In this document: piece by piece, positions 1 to 7,809 of the stretch
Numbering within the stretch: position 1 is the first letter of the stretch
How the letters are laid out: every line of letters begins with the position of its first letter
Assembly: GCA_027009865.1 (NCBI GenBank)
Contig: JALVCR010000074.1
Coordinates: 1-13,905 of the forward strand
Direction: 5' to 3'
Origin: Campylobacterales bacterium
GTDB lineage: Bacteria; Campylobacterota; Campylobacteria; Campylobacterales; JAADDG01
Length of the DNA stretch: 13,905 nt
The notes under the pieces: model-generated
Databases searched by the model: none
What the model was told of the DNA's origin: nothing
The model's input: only the letters and a program-made list of their open reading frames with translations
Program-made: the position numbers and the translations under genes

Positions 1-251
1 TCTTTATCAAATACGACTCTTACAGCTTTGCTGTTTTTATAAATAAAAGTTGCCTTTTTCTCTCTTCTAACTCTTTTTTTAAATTTTTTTGGAACTCTGG
101 ATAGAGTTTTTAAGGTTTTAAAATCGCAAGCATTTATTAAAAAAGGCTTTTTAAGAGACCTTTTTTTTATCTCTCTAAGCCTTTTTTCGTTTTTGGATAA
201 AAACCCCGCTATTGTGTCTGTTTGAATTAGATATATTAAATTTCCATCCAT
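1..251 (-). CDS. Sua5/YciO/YrdC-like protein (N-terminal part, cut by window edge)
   Basis: This is the first 83 codons of a gene that runs off the left edge. The start beginning MDGNLIYLIQTDTIAG resembles the N-terminus of the Sua5/YrdC family, which makes threonylcarbamoyl-AMP from threonine, bicarbonate and ATP for the t6A modification of tRNA. TDTIAGF (residues 11-17) corresponds to the family's TDTVYGL-like segment. The basic stretch KKRSLKKPFLI (29-39) corresponds to the KxR...KP nucleotide-binding motif. The later PGPxT-like segment appears as REKKATF (63-69), so the usual PG is missing. The ATG shares one base with the carB stop (TGATG), which implies translational coupling; an AGGA lies about 12 nt upstream. 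A short gene of this family follows carB in Campylobacter. Family membership is fairly safe, but t6A synthase activity is uncertain because of the degenerate motif. Confidence 0.8.
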   Translation of the reverse strand, partial: MDGNLIYLIQTDTIAGFLSKNEKRLREIKKRSLKKPFLINACDFKTLKTLSRVPKKFKKRVRREKKATFIYKNSKAVRVVFDK

Positions 252-3200
252 CAGCTTAAATAATCCTGCAAGGCTTTTGGCTCTATATTTTTCTCTTTCT
301 TAAGCTTTTTAATAGCATCTATCGCAGCATTTGCCGCCGCTATCGTAGTAAAATAGGGAATGTTAAATCTTAAAACAGATTGTCTTATCTTTTTGGCGTC
401 ATCTTTGCTTGATTTATTGTCGCTTGTGTTTACCACAAGATCTATTTCAAGATTTTTTATCTTATCTTCTATATTGGGTCTTCCTTCACTTATTTTATAG
501 ACAAATTCAGACTCTATTCCAGCTTTTGTTAAAGCTTTGTGGGTGCCGGCTGTGGCTACTATTTTAAAACCTGCCTTTGTAAATCCCTCTCCTATCTCTT
601 TTGCAAAAATCTTGTCCATATCGGTTAGGGATATAAAAACAACTCCGCTTGTAGGAAGAACATTATTTGAGGCTAACTGGCTTTTTGCGAAAGATAGAGG
701 GAAAGTTTCGCTAATTCCCATTACTTCTCCTGTAGATTTCATCTCAGGTCCTAAAATCAAATCGGCTCCGTGAAGTTTGTTAAACGGAAATACAGCTTCT
801 TTTACGGCTACATGATTTTTTATTTTAGCTCTGTAAACTTTTAGATTTTCATCAAAATATACGATTTTGTATTTGTCATAAAAATCTAAAGCCTCTTTTA
901 AATCCCCCTTATACATAACTCTTGTCGCCACTTTTGCCAAAGGAATGCTTGTTACTTTGCTGACAAAAGGAACGGTTCTGCTTGCTCTTGGATTTACCTC
1001 TATTACATAAACCTCGTTTTTATAAACGGCATATTGAATATTTAAAAGCCCTTTTACTCCAAGCCCTAAGGCCATCTTTTTTGTCTCTGATATTACTTCG
1101 TTTATTATCTCTTCGCTTAAAGAGACCGGAGGAAGAGCGCAGGCGCTATCTCCGCTGTGAATTCCCGCCTCTTCAATATGCTGCATTATTCCGCCTATAT
1201 AGACCTCTTTTTGATCGCATACCGCATCTACGTCTATCTCTATGGCTCTATCTAAAAATTTATCTATCAAAACCGGGCTCTTTTCGCTTACCTTCACGGC
1301 TTCATCCATATATTTTCTAAGCTCTTCTTCGTTATAAACGATTCTCATAGCTCTTCCGCCCAAAACATAGCTTGGTCTAACAAGCACCGGATAACCGATT
1401 TGGGAAGCTATTTTTATCGCCTCCTCTTTTGTAAAAGCAGTTGCGTTGCTTGGCTGTTTTAGGCCGTTTTCTTCTATGAATTTTGAAAATTTCTTTCTAT
1501 CTTCGGCCAAATCTATAACTTTAGCGCTCGTTCCTATAATTTTGGCTCCTATAGCAGTTAGCGGTTTTGCAAGTTTCAAAGGAGTCTGGCCCCCAAAATG
1601 CACTATGACGCCGTCTGGATTTTCGGTCTCTATTACGTTTCTTACTCTCTCAAAATCGATAGGCTCAAAATATAAAATATCGCTTGTATCGTAGTCTGTG
1701 GAGACAGTTTCTGGGTTGCAGTTATACATGATCGTTTTTACGCCCATATCTTCAAGCGCAAAAGCGGCATGAACGCAGCAGTAATCAAACTCTATTCCCT
1801 GTCCTATTCTGTTTGGTCCTCCTCCTATTATTAAAACTTTCTTTTCATCTGTTGTTTTGCTCTCTTTTTTGGGAAGATTGGTTATGTTTACAGAGGAGTA
1901 TAGATATGGAGTTAGAGCCTTAAACTCGGCCGCGCATGTATCGACTTCATTATATTCGATTTCTATTTTATGCCTTTTTCTTGCATTATAGATATCGTTT
2001 TGGTTTAAATCTATGTCATCTTTCTCTTTTATCAATTTTGCTATCATCTTATCGGAAAAGCCGTAAGTTTTGGCTCTTCTTAACATCTCTTCGTCATTTA
2101 AAATATCCATATCTATCTGTTTTTCAAATTCTACGATCTCTTCTATTTGATATAAAAACCATCTGTCTATTTTGCTGTATTCATAGATATCTTCTACGCT
2201 CTTTCCTCTTCTGAAAGCTTCTGCTATATAAAGGAGTCTGTTGCTGTTTGGTCTTCTAATCTCTCTTATTAAATCTTCATCTTCCAAATCTACTTTTTCA
2301 AATCCATCAAGTCCGGTCTCAAGAGAGCATAAAGCTTTTTGAATAGATTCTTTAAAAGTTCTTCCAATCGCCATTACCTCTCCCACGCTTTTCATGGATG
2401 TAGTGAGAGTGGAGTCTGCTTGAGGAAATTTCTCAAAAGTAAATCTTGGGATTTTCGTTACTATGTAATCTATAACCGGCTCAAAACTTGCAGCCGTGCC
2501 AGTTATATCGTTTTTTATCTCCTCTAAAGTATATCCCACCGCAAGAAGAGTCGCAACTTTTGCTATCGGATAACCGGTAGCTTTGCTTGCGAGTGCCGAG
2601 CTTCTGCTAACTCTTGGATTCATCTCTATTACAGTCATTCTTCCGTTTTTAGGATTTACGGCAAATTGAACGTTGCTTCCTCCAGTATCTACCCCTATCT
2701 CTCTTAAAATCGCAAAAGATGCGTCTCTCATTTTCTGATACTCTTTATCAGTAAGAGTTAAAGCTGGAGCTATGGTTATGCTATCTCCCGTATGCACTCC
2801 CATAGGATCGAGATTTTCAATGGAGCATACGATTATGCAGTTATCCTCTTTATCTCTTATAACCTCCATTTCATACTCTTTCCAGCCAAGAAGAGACTCT
2901 TCAATTAAAATTTCGCTTATGGGGCTCTCTTCAAGCCCGTTTTGGGCAAGAGCTTTAAATTCGTCCATATTGTAAGCTACGCCGCTTCCGCCTCCGGCTA
3001 ACGTATAAGAGGCTCTGATAATTAGAGGAAATCCTATCTCTTTTGCCGCCTGTAGGGCTTCATCCATATTGTAAGCGTATTTGCTTTTTGGCAGATCCAT
3101 TCCTATTTTTATCATTGCCTCTTTGAAAGCCTGTCTATCCTCTCCCTTTCTGATAGCTTCAGGGTTTGCTCCAAGAAACTTAACATCTTTTAGCATTCCT

Positions 3201-3514
3201 TTTTCATACATGCTCATAGCCACATTTAATGCCGTCTGTCCTCCCATTGTGGGAAGTATTGCATCCACTTTCTCTTTTTTTATAATGGAGGCTATAATCT
3301 CCTCAGTTATCGGCTCTATATATGTTCTATCCGCAAATTCTGGATCTGTCATAATTGTAGCCGGATTTGAGTTTATCAAAACAACTTTGTATCCAAGCTC
3401 TTTTAGAGTCTTTGCAGCCTGTGTTCCCGAATAGTCAAATTCGCAAGCTTGACCTATTACTATGGGTCCTGAACCTATCAGCAAAATTGTATTTATATCT
3501 TCTCTCTTTGGCAC
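251..3514 (-). CDS. carB: Carbamoyl-phosphate synthase large subunit
   Basis: CarB makes carbamoyl phosphate from bicarbonate, two ATP and ammonia channelled from the glutaminase subunit CarA, feeding pyrimidine and arginine synthesis in the cytoplasm. The 1087 residues match the family (E. coli about 1073). The internal duplication is clear: the first half opens with LLIGSGPIVIGQACEFDYSG (11-30) and the second with LIIGGGPNRIGQGIEFDY (561-578). Each half has an ATP-grasp domain; the first contains GGGSG (174-178) and EMNPR (297-301), and the second ends in EVNPRASR. The helical oligomerisation region lies around 400-550. A methylglyoxal-synthase-like regulatory domain covers roughly 953-1087 (TAGTH, VNTSDNKSS), the site that binds UMP or ornithine effectors in E. 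coli. The start codon is GTG, preceded by AAGGA at a 5-nt spacing. It begins 11 bp after mreC, and its TGA overlaps the next gene's ATG. carA is not in the window. Confidence 0.98.
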   Translation of the reverse strand: MPKREDINTILLIGSGPIVIGQACEFDYSGTQAAKTLKELGYKVVLINSNPATIMTDPEFADRTYIEPITEEIIASIIKKEKVDAILPTMGGQTALNVAMSMYEKGMLKDVKFLGANPEAIRKGEDRQAFKEAMIKIGMDLPKSKYAYNMDEALQAAKEIGFPLIIRASYTLAGGGSGVAYNMDEFKALAQNGLEESPISEILIEESLLGWKEYEMEVIRDKEDNCIIVCSIENLDPMGVHTGDSITIAPALTLTDKEYQKMRDASFAILREIGVDTGGSNVQFAVNPKNGRMTVIEMNPRVSRSSALASKATGYPIAKVATLLAVGYTLEEIKNDITGTAASFEPVIDYIVTKIPRFTFEKFPQADSTLTTSMKSVGEVMAIGRTFKESIQKALCSLETGLDGFEKVDLEDEDLIREIRRPNSNRLLYIAEAFRRGKSVEDIYEYSKIDRWFLYQIEEIVEFEKQIDMDILNDEEMLRRAKTYGFSDKMIAKLIKEKDDIDLNQNDIYNARKRHKIEIEYNEVDTCAAEFKALTPYLYSSVNITNLPKKESKTTDEKKVLIIGGGPNRIGQGIEFDYCCVHAAFALEDMGVKTIMYNCNPETVSTDYDTSDILYFEPIDFERVRNVIETENPDGVIVHFGGQTPLKLAKPLTAIGAKIIGTSAKVIDLAEDRKKFSKFIEENGLKQPSNATAFTKEEAIKIASQIGYPVLVRPSYVLGGRAMRIVYNEEELRKYMDEAVKVSEKSPVLIDKFLDRAIEIDVDAVCDQKEVYIGGIMQHIEEAGIHSGDSACALPPVSLSEEIINEVISETKKMALGLGVKGLLNIQYAVYKNEVYVIEVNPRASRTVPFVSKVTSIPLAKVATRVMYKGDLKEALDFYDKYKIVYFDENLKVYRAKIKNHVAVKEAVFPFNKLHGADLILGPEMKSTGEVMGISETFPLSFAKSQLASNNVLPTSGVVFISLTDMDKIFAKEIGEGFTKAGFKIVATAGTHKALTKAGIESEFVYKISEGRPNIEDKIKNLEIDLVVNTSDNKSSKDDAKKIRQSVLRFNIPYFTTIAAANAAIDAIKKLKKEKNIEPKALQDYLS

Positions 3515-3519
3515 GCTCT

Positions 3520-3524
3520 TCCTT
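3520..3524 (-). promoter_or_regulatory. Ribosome binding site of carB (GTG start)
   Basis: AAGGA on the minus strand, 5 nt before the GTG at 3514, fixes this non-ATG start. No ATG fits the conserved N-terminus of CarB. The site lies in the 11-bp gap after the mreC stop. Confidence 0.75.
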
Positions 3525-3525
3525 T

Positions 3526-4275
3526 TTAGTTTATTATTGCATGAAAAAAAGCCGGTATTTTTATTTTAGCATAGGGCTCTACAATAGCGCTTTTATAACT
3601 TTTTTCATCTAAAACTTTTATAATTTTTCCAACTTTAACGCCTTCAAAAAAGATTTTATCAAGTCCGCTTGTAAAAACCTCTTCTCCATCTTTTGGGGAG
3701 AGCCATGGAGGAATATATTTTATTATCATTATTTGGCTGTTTCCAAAAATGACTCCCGGAATTTTCTCTTTTCCTATATAAACAGAATATGTGCATTTTG
3801 AATTGTTTTGCAAAAGAGCCATTGGTTTGTCATATTTTGAAACTACAATCCCCGCGCTGTATCCTTTGTATAAAAGGCCGTAGATTTTGTTTTTGTCAAA
3901 TTTTGGAAATTTTAGCCATACCTTTGAAAATTCATTTATATTTACGTAGGATAGAGCTTCTACAAGTTGAAGTTTTGGAGTGTAAAAGGATAGGTTATTC
4001 TCTTCTAAGAGATTGTTTAATTTATTTTTGTAAGCAGTAAATAAAATCGCCTTTTGAGAGAGGTTTTTTACCTCTTCTCTTAATCTTATAATTTCTTCTT
4101 TTTGTCTAAAGTGTTCCTCTATTGTGTTTTGAATAGATTGAATAAAATATAGATATTCACTTCTTAATTTATTCAAAAAAGAGATAGTAACCTCTTTTGC
4201 CGTGGGATTTAGATTTACTCCTACAATTAGCAAAGAGGCTATCGTAAAAAAGATTATAATATTTTTCTTAGTCAT
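3526..4275 (-). CDS. mreC: Rod shape-determining protein MreC
   Basis: MreC is a bitopic inner-membrane protein that links cytoplasmic MreB filaments to the periplasmic peptidoglycan synthases (PBP2/RodA) in the elongasome. The 249-residue protein has the family layout: a short basic N-terminus, one membrane helix at about residues 5-22, a charged coiled-coil region at about 40-95 (EEHFRQKEEIIRLREEVKNL), then the beta-rich MreC domain. A recognisable late motif is TSGLDKIFFEGVKVGKI, matching the usual SGL-D-x-x-F-P-x-G-x-x-VG segment. It is shorter than E. coli MreC (about 367 residues), which lacks a counterpart only for the C-terminal tail. The ATG overlaps the end of mreB by 8 bp (ATGACTAA), so the two are probably translationally coupled. 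No mreD follows; carB is next. Confidence 0.95.
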   Translation of the reverse strand: MTKKNIIIFFTIASLLIVGVNLNPTAKEVTISFLNKLRSEYLYFIQSIQNTIEEHFRQKEEIIRLREEVKNLSQKAILFTAYKNKLNNLLEENNLSFYTPKLQLVEALSYVNINEFSKVWLKFPKFDKNKIYGLLYKGYSAGIVVSKYDKPMALLQNNSKCTYSVYIGKEKIPGVIFGNSQIMIIKYIPPWLSPKDGEEVFTSGLDKIFFEGVKVGKIIKVLDEKSYKSAIVEPYAKIKIPAFFHAIIN

Positions 4276-5305
4276 TTGTAGCTATCTGCTGCAATAGCTT
4301 TATCTCCTCCAATGCTTTTCCCGTTCCTTTTGCAACCGCCAAAAGAGGCTCTTCGGCTACGTAAACAGGGAGTTTAACTATATCGCTTAAATATTTGTCA
4401 AGTCCTCTAATCAAAGCTCCGCCTCCCGTTAAAACGATACCGTTTTCAACAATATCTCCCGCTAGATCGGGGGGCATAATTTCCAAAATAGCTTTTAAAG
4501 CAGCAGCTATTTCTTTTAAAGGTTCTGCCATAGCTTCTCTTGCATCTTCGCTTGTTAACTCTATCTTATGTAAAAGTCCGCTTACTTGATCTCTTCCCTT
4601 TACACTCATTGTAAGCTCTTTTTCCAAAGGAATAGCGGTTCCAATCTGTATTTTTATCTGCTCTCCAGTTCTCTCACCTATTAGGAGATTATATTTTTTC
4701 TTTACATAATCTACAATCGCCGCATCTATCTTATCTCCTGCGACTCTTATGGATTTACTAATTACTAAGCCTCCCAAAGATACTACTCCAATTTCGGTAG
4801 TTCCGCCGCCTATATCGACTACGAGGTTTCCTTTGGGATCTCTTACCGGAAGACCGGCTCCAATTGCCGCAGCCATCGGCTCTTCTATCAAAAATACCTC
4901 TCTTGCTCCCGCGCTCATTGCCGACTCTTTTACAGCCTTTCTTTCAACTTGCGTAAGACCGTATGGAACGCAGATTATGATTCTTGGTCTAAGAAAACTT
5001 TTTCTCTCATGCGATTTTTCAATAAAATATCTAATCATTTTTTCTGTTATGTCAAAGTCGGCTATTACTCCATCTTTCATCGGCCTTATTGCCTCTATGT
5101 TTCCGGGAGTTTTACCGACCATCTCTTTTGCTTCGTGTCCTACTGCTAAGATTTTTTGTTTTCCATATTTATTTTTCATAACCGCCACTACGGAGGGCTC
5201 GTTTATTACGATCCCTTTACCCTTTACTAAAACTATTGTATTTGCAGTCCCAAGATCGATACTCATATCGTTTGAGAATAAACCGGCTATTTGATCTAAT
5301 AGCAT
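4268..5305 (-). CDS. mreB: Rod shape-determining actin homologue MreB
   Basis: MreB is the bacterial actin that polymerises under the inner membrane and directs insertion of sidewall peptidoglycan. The 345 residues match the family. Phosphate-1 motif IDLGTANT lies at 16-23, phosphate-2 motif DIGGGTTE at 164-171, and the adenosine motif LTGGGALIRG at 292-301. EEPMAAAIGAGLPV (141-154) is also typical of MreB. The hydrophobic N-terminal residues (MLLDQIAGLF) could aid membrane binding, as seen in other MreB proteins. AAAGGA precedes the ATG at about 9 nt, within the 14-bp gap after clpX. It overlaps mreC by 8 bp. Identification is secure. Confidence 0.98.
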   Translation of the reverse strand: MLLDQIAGLFSNDMSIDLGTANTIVLVKGKGIVINEPSVVAVMKNKYGKQKILAVGHEAKEMVGKTPGNIEAIRPMKDGVIADFDITEKMIRYFIEKSHERKSFLRPRIIICVPYGLTQVERKAVKESAMSAGAREVFLIEEPMAAAIGAGLPVRDPKGNLVVDIGGGTTEIGVVSLGGLVISKSIRVAGDKIDAAIVDYVKKKYNLLIGERTGEQIKIQIGTAIPLEKELTMSVKGRDQVSGLLHKIELTSEDAREAMAEPLKEIAAALKAILEIMPPDLAGDIVENGIVLTGGGALIRGLDKYLSDIVKLPVYVAEEPLLAVAKGTGKALEEIKLLQQIATND

Positions 5306-5319
5306 CTTTTACTTTCCTT

Positions 5320-6531
5320 TTATGCGCTTTTTTTATTTATATATAATGGTTTGGTTCCTTTTTCTACCACATCTTTGGTTATTATTATCTCATATCCTGA
5401 AAATTCGGGAAGCTCATACATAATATCTACCATAATCTCTTCCATAATGGCTCTAAGTCCTCTTGCTCCCGTTTTTCTCTCTATAGCCTTTTTGGCGATG
5501 GCCTTTATTGCCTCGTCCTCAAAAGTTAGTTTAACATTATCTATCGCAAAAAGCTTTTTATACTGTTTTATAAGTGCATTTTTTGGTTCGGTTAAAATTC
5601 TTACCATATCCTCTTTGGTTAATTGATTTAGAGTAGCTACCGTATGAAGCCTTCCTATCAACTCTGGAATAAGCCCGTAATGGACAAGATCGTCAGGCTC
5701 AACAAGATGAATTAAATTCTCTTCCTCTTTTTTGCTTCTTTTATCTTGGTTAAATCCAAGAACGTTTCCGCCTATTCTTCTTTTTATAATATCGGTAAGC
5801 CCGTCAAATGCTCCTCCGCAGACAAAAAGAATATTTGTCGTATCTATTTGGACAAACTCTTGATTTGGATGCTTTCTTCCTCCTTTTGGAGGAATGTTTA
5901 CAACGCTTCCCTCTATTATTTTTAAAAGAGCCTGTTGCACGCCCTCTCCGGAGACGTCTCTTGTTATGGATCTATTTTCTCCAAGTCTTGCTATTTTATC
6001 TATTTCATCAATAAAAACTATTCCTTGTTGCGCTTTTTCAATATCGCCGTCGGCTGCCTGAAGAAGCCTTGTTAGTATGTTTTCCACATCTTCTCCCACA
6101 TATCCGGCTTCTGTTAGGCTTGTTGCGTCAGTTATTGCTATTGGAACGTCTAAAAATTTGGCTAAAGTTTGAGCCATCAGCGTTTTACCGCTTCCAGTTG
6201 GGCCTATTAGAAGAATATTTGATTTTTGAAGCTCAGTATCATCCTCTTTTATTAAATCTTTTTTAAATATTCTTTTGTAATGGTTGTAAACTCCAACGGC
6301 AAAGATTTTTTTTGCCCTCTCTTGGCCTATTACATATTGGTCTAAGATAGCTTTTAGCTCTTTTGGAGAGAGAAGCTCTCTATCAAGTTTTATATCCTCT
6401 TTTTCTTCGTTATCTCCAAAAAATATCTTATATGCTGAGAGAACGCAGTTTTCGCAGATATATACGCCGTTTCCAGCTATCAGTCTATTATCTTCGCTCT
6501 CTTTGGATTTACAGAAACTGCATCTTTTCAT
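5320..6531 (-). CDS. clpX: ATP-dependent Clp protease ATP-binding subunit ClpX
   Basis: ClpX is the hexameric AAA+ unfoldase that recognises tagged or regulatory substrates and feeds them to the ClpP peptidase. In the 403 residues, the N-terminal zinc-binding domain has Cys4, Cys7, Cys26 and Cys29. Walker A GPTGSGKT is at 110-117, the pore-1 loop GYVGED at 143-148 and Walker B VFIDEID at 172-178. The RKH-box loop GRKHPNQEF is at 218-226. The ClpP-docking loop carries LGF (258-260) in place of E. coli IGF. Sensor-2 GARGLR is at 355-360. The ATG overlaps the lpxA stop in an ATGA junction, with AAAGGA about 12 nt upstream. clpP is not adjacent, which agrees with the Campylobacterota arrangement. 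Confidence 0.98.
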   Translation of the reverse strand: MKRCSFCKSKESEDNRLIAGNGVYICENCVLSAYKIFFGDNEEKEDIKLDRELLSPKELKAILDQYVIGQERAKKIFAVGVYNHYKRIFKKDLIKEDDTELQKSNILLIGPTGSGKTLMAQTLAKFLDVPIAITDATSLTEAGYVGEDVENILTRLLQAADGDIEKAQQGIVFIDEIDKIARLGENRSITRDVSGEGVQQALLKIIEGSVVNIPPKGGRKHPNQEFVQIDTTNILFVCGGAFDGLTDIIKRRIGGNVLGFNQDKRSKKEEENLIHLVEPDDLVHYGLIPELIGRLHTVATLNQLTKEDMVRILTEPKNALIKQYKKLFAIDNVKLTFEDEAIKAIAKKAIERKTGARGLRAIMEEIMVDIMYELPEFSGYEIIITKDVVEKGTKPLYINKKSA

Positions 6532-7316
6532 CTATTTTTTTTCCTTTCGAAAGGTATTCCTCTTTTTGTATTTATTATAAATTCACATAAGTTTTTAATC
6601 TTTTCATTTTCGCTTTTTTCCAAAAGCTCTTTTGCCGCTTCGCTTAGAGCTTTTTTTGATAAAAATATCTCTTTGAAAGCTCTTTTTAAAGCATCTATCT
6701 CTTCTCTTTTGAAATTTCTTCTAAGTCCCACTAAATTTAGGCTTTTTACAACAGCTCTGTTTCCTTCTGCCAGACAATAGGGAGGAATATCTTGAGAAAC
6801 GGCGCTTGCGCCGCCTATCATAGCAAAATCTCCTATTTTGACAAACTGATGAATCGGAGTCATTCCTCCGATAACCGCGTGATTTCCAATCTCTACATGT
6901 CCGGCAAGCGTTACGGCGTTTGCCAAAATATTAAAATTTCCTATTTTACAATCGTGGGCTATATGCACATATCCCATAATAAGATTGTTATCTCCTATTT
7001 TAGTGATATAGCCTCCGCCTTCGGTTCCCGGATTTATAAATGTAAATTCTCTTATTTTATTATTTTTGCCTATTAACAGTTTGACATCTTCCCCTTTATA
7101 TTTCAAATCTTGGGGAATTGAGCCTATTATGGCGTTATAGAAAATCTGGGTATTTTCTCCTATTTCCGTATCTCCGTGTATCTGGGCGCCTTGCATGATT
7201 TTTACACCGTTTTTTATCTTTGCTTTTTTTGAGATGAAAGTATAGGCTCCTATCTCTACTCCATCTCCTATCTGCGCCCCTTTTTCTATGATTGCCGTTG
7301 GATGAATCTTATTCAT
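6528..7316 (-). CDS. lpxA: UDP-N-acetylglucosamine acyltransferase LpxA
   Basis: LpxA catalyses the first step of lipid A synthesis, moving a 3-hydroxyacyl chain from ACP to a UDP-GlcNAc-type sugar in the cytoplasm. The 262 residues match E. coli LpxA. The N-terminal two thirds is a left-handed beta helix made of hexapeptide repeats (IGDGVE, IGENTQ, IGNFNI, IGDFAM). HIAHDC at 118-123 places His121 at the catalytic position of E. coli His125. Gly169 in MIGGAS aligns with E. coli Gly173, the acyl-chain ruler, which suggests a chain of about C14 (inference). The segment NPGT (95-98) replaces E. coli HRGT, a change in the sugar-binding region. The helical C-terminus follows. ATGA overlaps join it to fabZ upstream and clpX downstream. 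lpxD and lpxB are not in the window. Confidence 0.97.
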   Translation of the reverse strand: MNKIHPTAIIEKGAQIGDGVEIGAYTFISKKAKIKNGVKIMQGAQIHGDTEIGENTQIFYNAIIGSIPQDLKYKGEDVKLLIGKNNKIREFTFINPGTEGGGYITKIGDNNLIMGYVHIAHDCKIGNFNILANAVTLAGHVEIGNHAVIGGMTPIHQFVKIGDFAMIGGASAVSQDIPPYCLAEGNRAVVKSLNLVGLRRNFKREEIDALKRAFKEIFLSKKALSEAAKELLEKSENEKIKNLCEFIINTKRGIPFERKKNR

Positions 7317-7759
7317 TTATCCACTATCATAGCTTTTAATTCAGCTTCTGTAGTGAGTTTCCCATCTACAAAAGCCTCTCCCTTTAAAACCCAAATGGCG
7401 CCTTTGTGTTTTAAAACTTTTAGTTTATAAACAAGCCTGTCTCCCGGGCGAACCGGTTTTCTAAATTTGCACTTATCTATACTCATAAAATATACCACTT
7501 TGTTTTTGGTATCTTCCTGAGACTCTTCATCCATGCTTTTAAAGGCCAAAATTCCTCCAGCCTGCGCCATTCCCTCTATTATCATCACTCCGGGATATAT
7601 AGGATGACCGGGGAAATGGCCTTGGAAAATATGCTCTCCTATTGTTACGTTTTTATAAGCTTCAATATACTCTCCCTCTTTTATATCCAAAACTCTATCA
7701 ACAAGCAAAAAAGGGAATCTATGAGGCAGTATTTTTTGAATTTCTGTTACATCCAGCAT
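7313..7759 (-). CDS. fabZ: 3-hydroxyacyl-[ACP] dehydratase FabZ
   Basis: FabZ dehydrates 3-hydroxyacyl-ACP to trans-2-enoyl-ACP in type II fatty acid elongation. The 148 residues form a single hot-dog domain of family length. The catalytic pair is visible as His48 in GHFPGHPIYPG and Glu62 in MIIEGMAQ. LPHRFPFLLVDRV (11-23) is the usual N-terminal signature. AAGG lies about 8 nt before the ATG. The gene follows a 48-bp gap, the only sizeable one in this part of the window, so a promoter for the fabZ-to-carB unit may lie there. FabZ and LpxA draw on the same 3-hydroxyacyl-ACP pool, and the ATGA overlap with lpxA suggests their synthesis is kept in step. Confidence 0.98.
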   Translation of the reverse strand: MLDVTEIQKILPHRFPFLLVDRVLDIKEGEYIEAYKNVTIGEHIFQGHFPGHPIYPGVMIIEGMAQAGGILAFKSMDEESQEDTKNKVVYFMSIDKCKFRKPVRPGDRLVYKLKVLKHKGAIWVLKGEAFVDGKLTTEAELKAMIVDK

Positions 7760-7803
7760 AAAAAATACCTTAATTTATATTTTTTTTATAAAAATCCTAT
7801 AAT

Positions 7804-7809
7804 ATTATC
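7804..7809 (-). promoter_or_regulatory. Possible -10 element upstream of fabZ
   Basis: GATAAT (5 of 6 matches to TATAAT) lies on the minus strand at the end of the queH-like gene. TAGAGA sits 17 bp upstream as a weak -35. A start about 7 nt downstream would give a leader of roughly 38 nt before fabZ. In such AT-rich DNA this match is not strong evidence. Confidence 0.3.

Noticed and set aside
161..168. A run of eight A residues (minus strand) in the Sua5-like gene as a phase-variable tract
   Set aside because: Runs of eight A are common in DNA this AT-rich, the frame is intact, and Campylobacterota contingency loci usually use long G or C tracts.
537..5294. Open frames on the plus strand, such as 537-773, 982-1320 and 4749-5294
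   Set aside because: They lie antisense to carB, mreC and mreB, have unlikely compositions (long Leu, Ser or Tyr runs), and show no family motif. They are shadows of the conserved minus-strand genes.
6535..6542. Eight-A run near the lpxA stop as a programmed frameshift site
   Set aside because: A slip here would change only the last residues of LpxA, and no stimulating hairpin was seen. It more likely belongs to the clpX ribosome-binding region.
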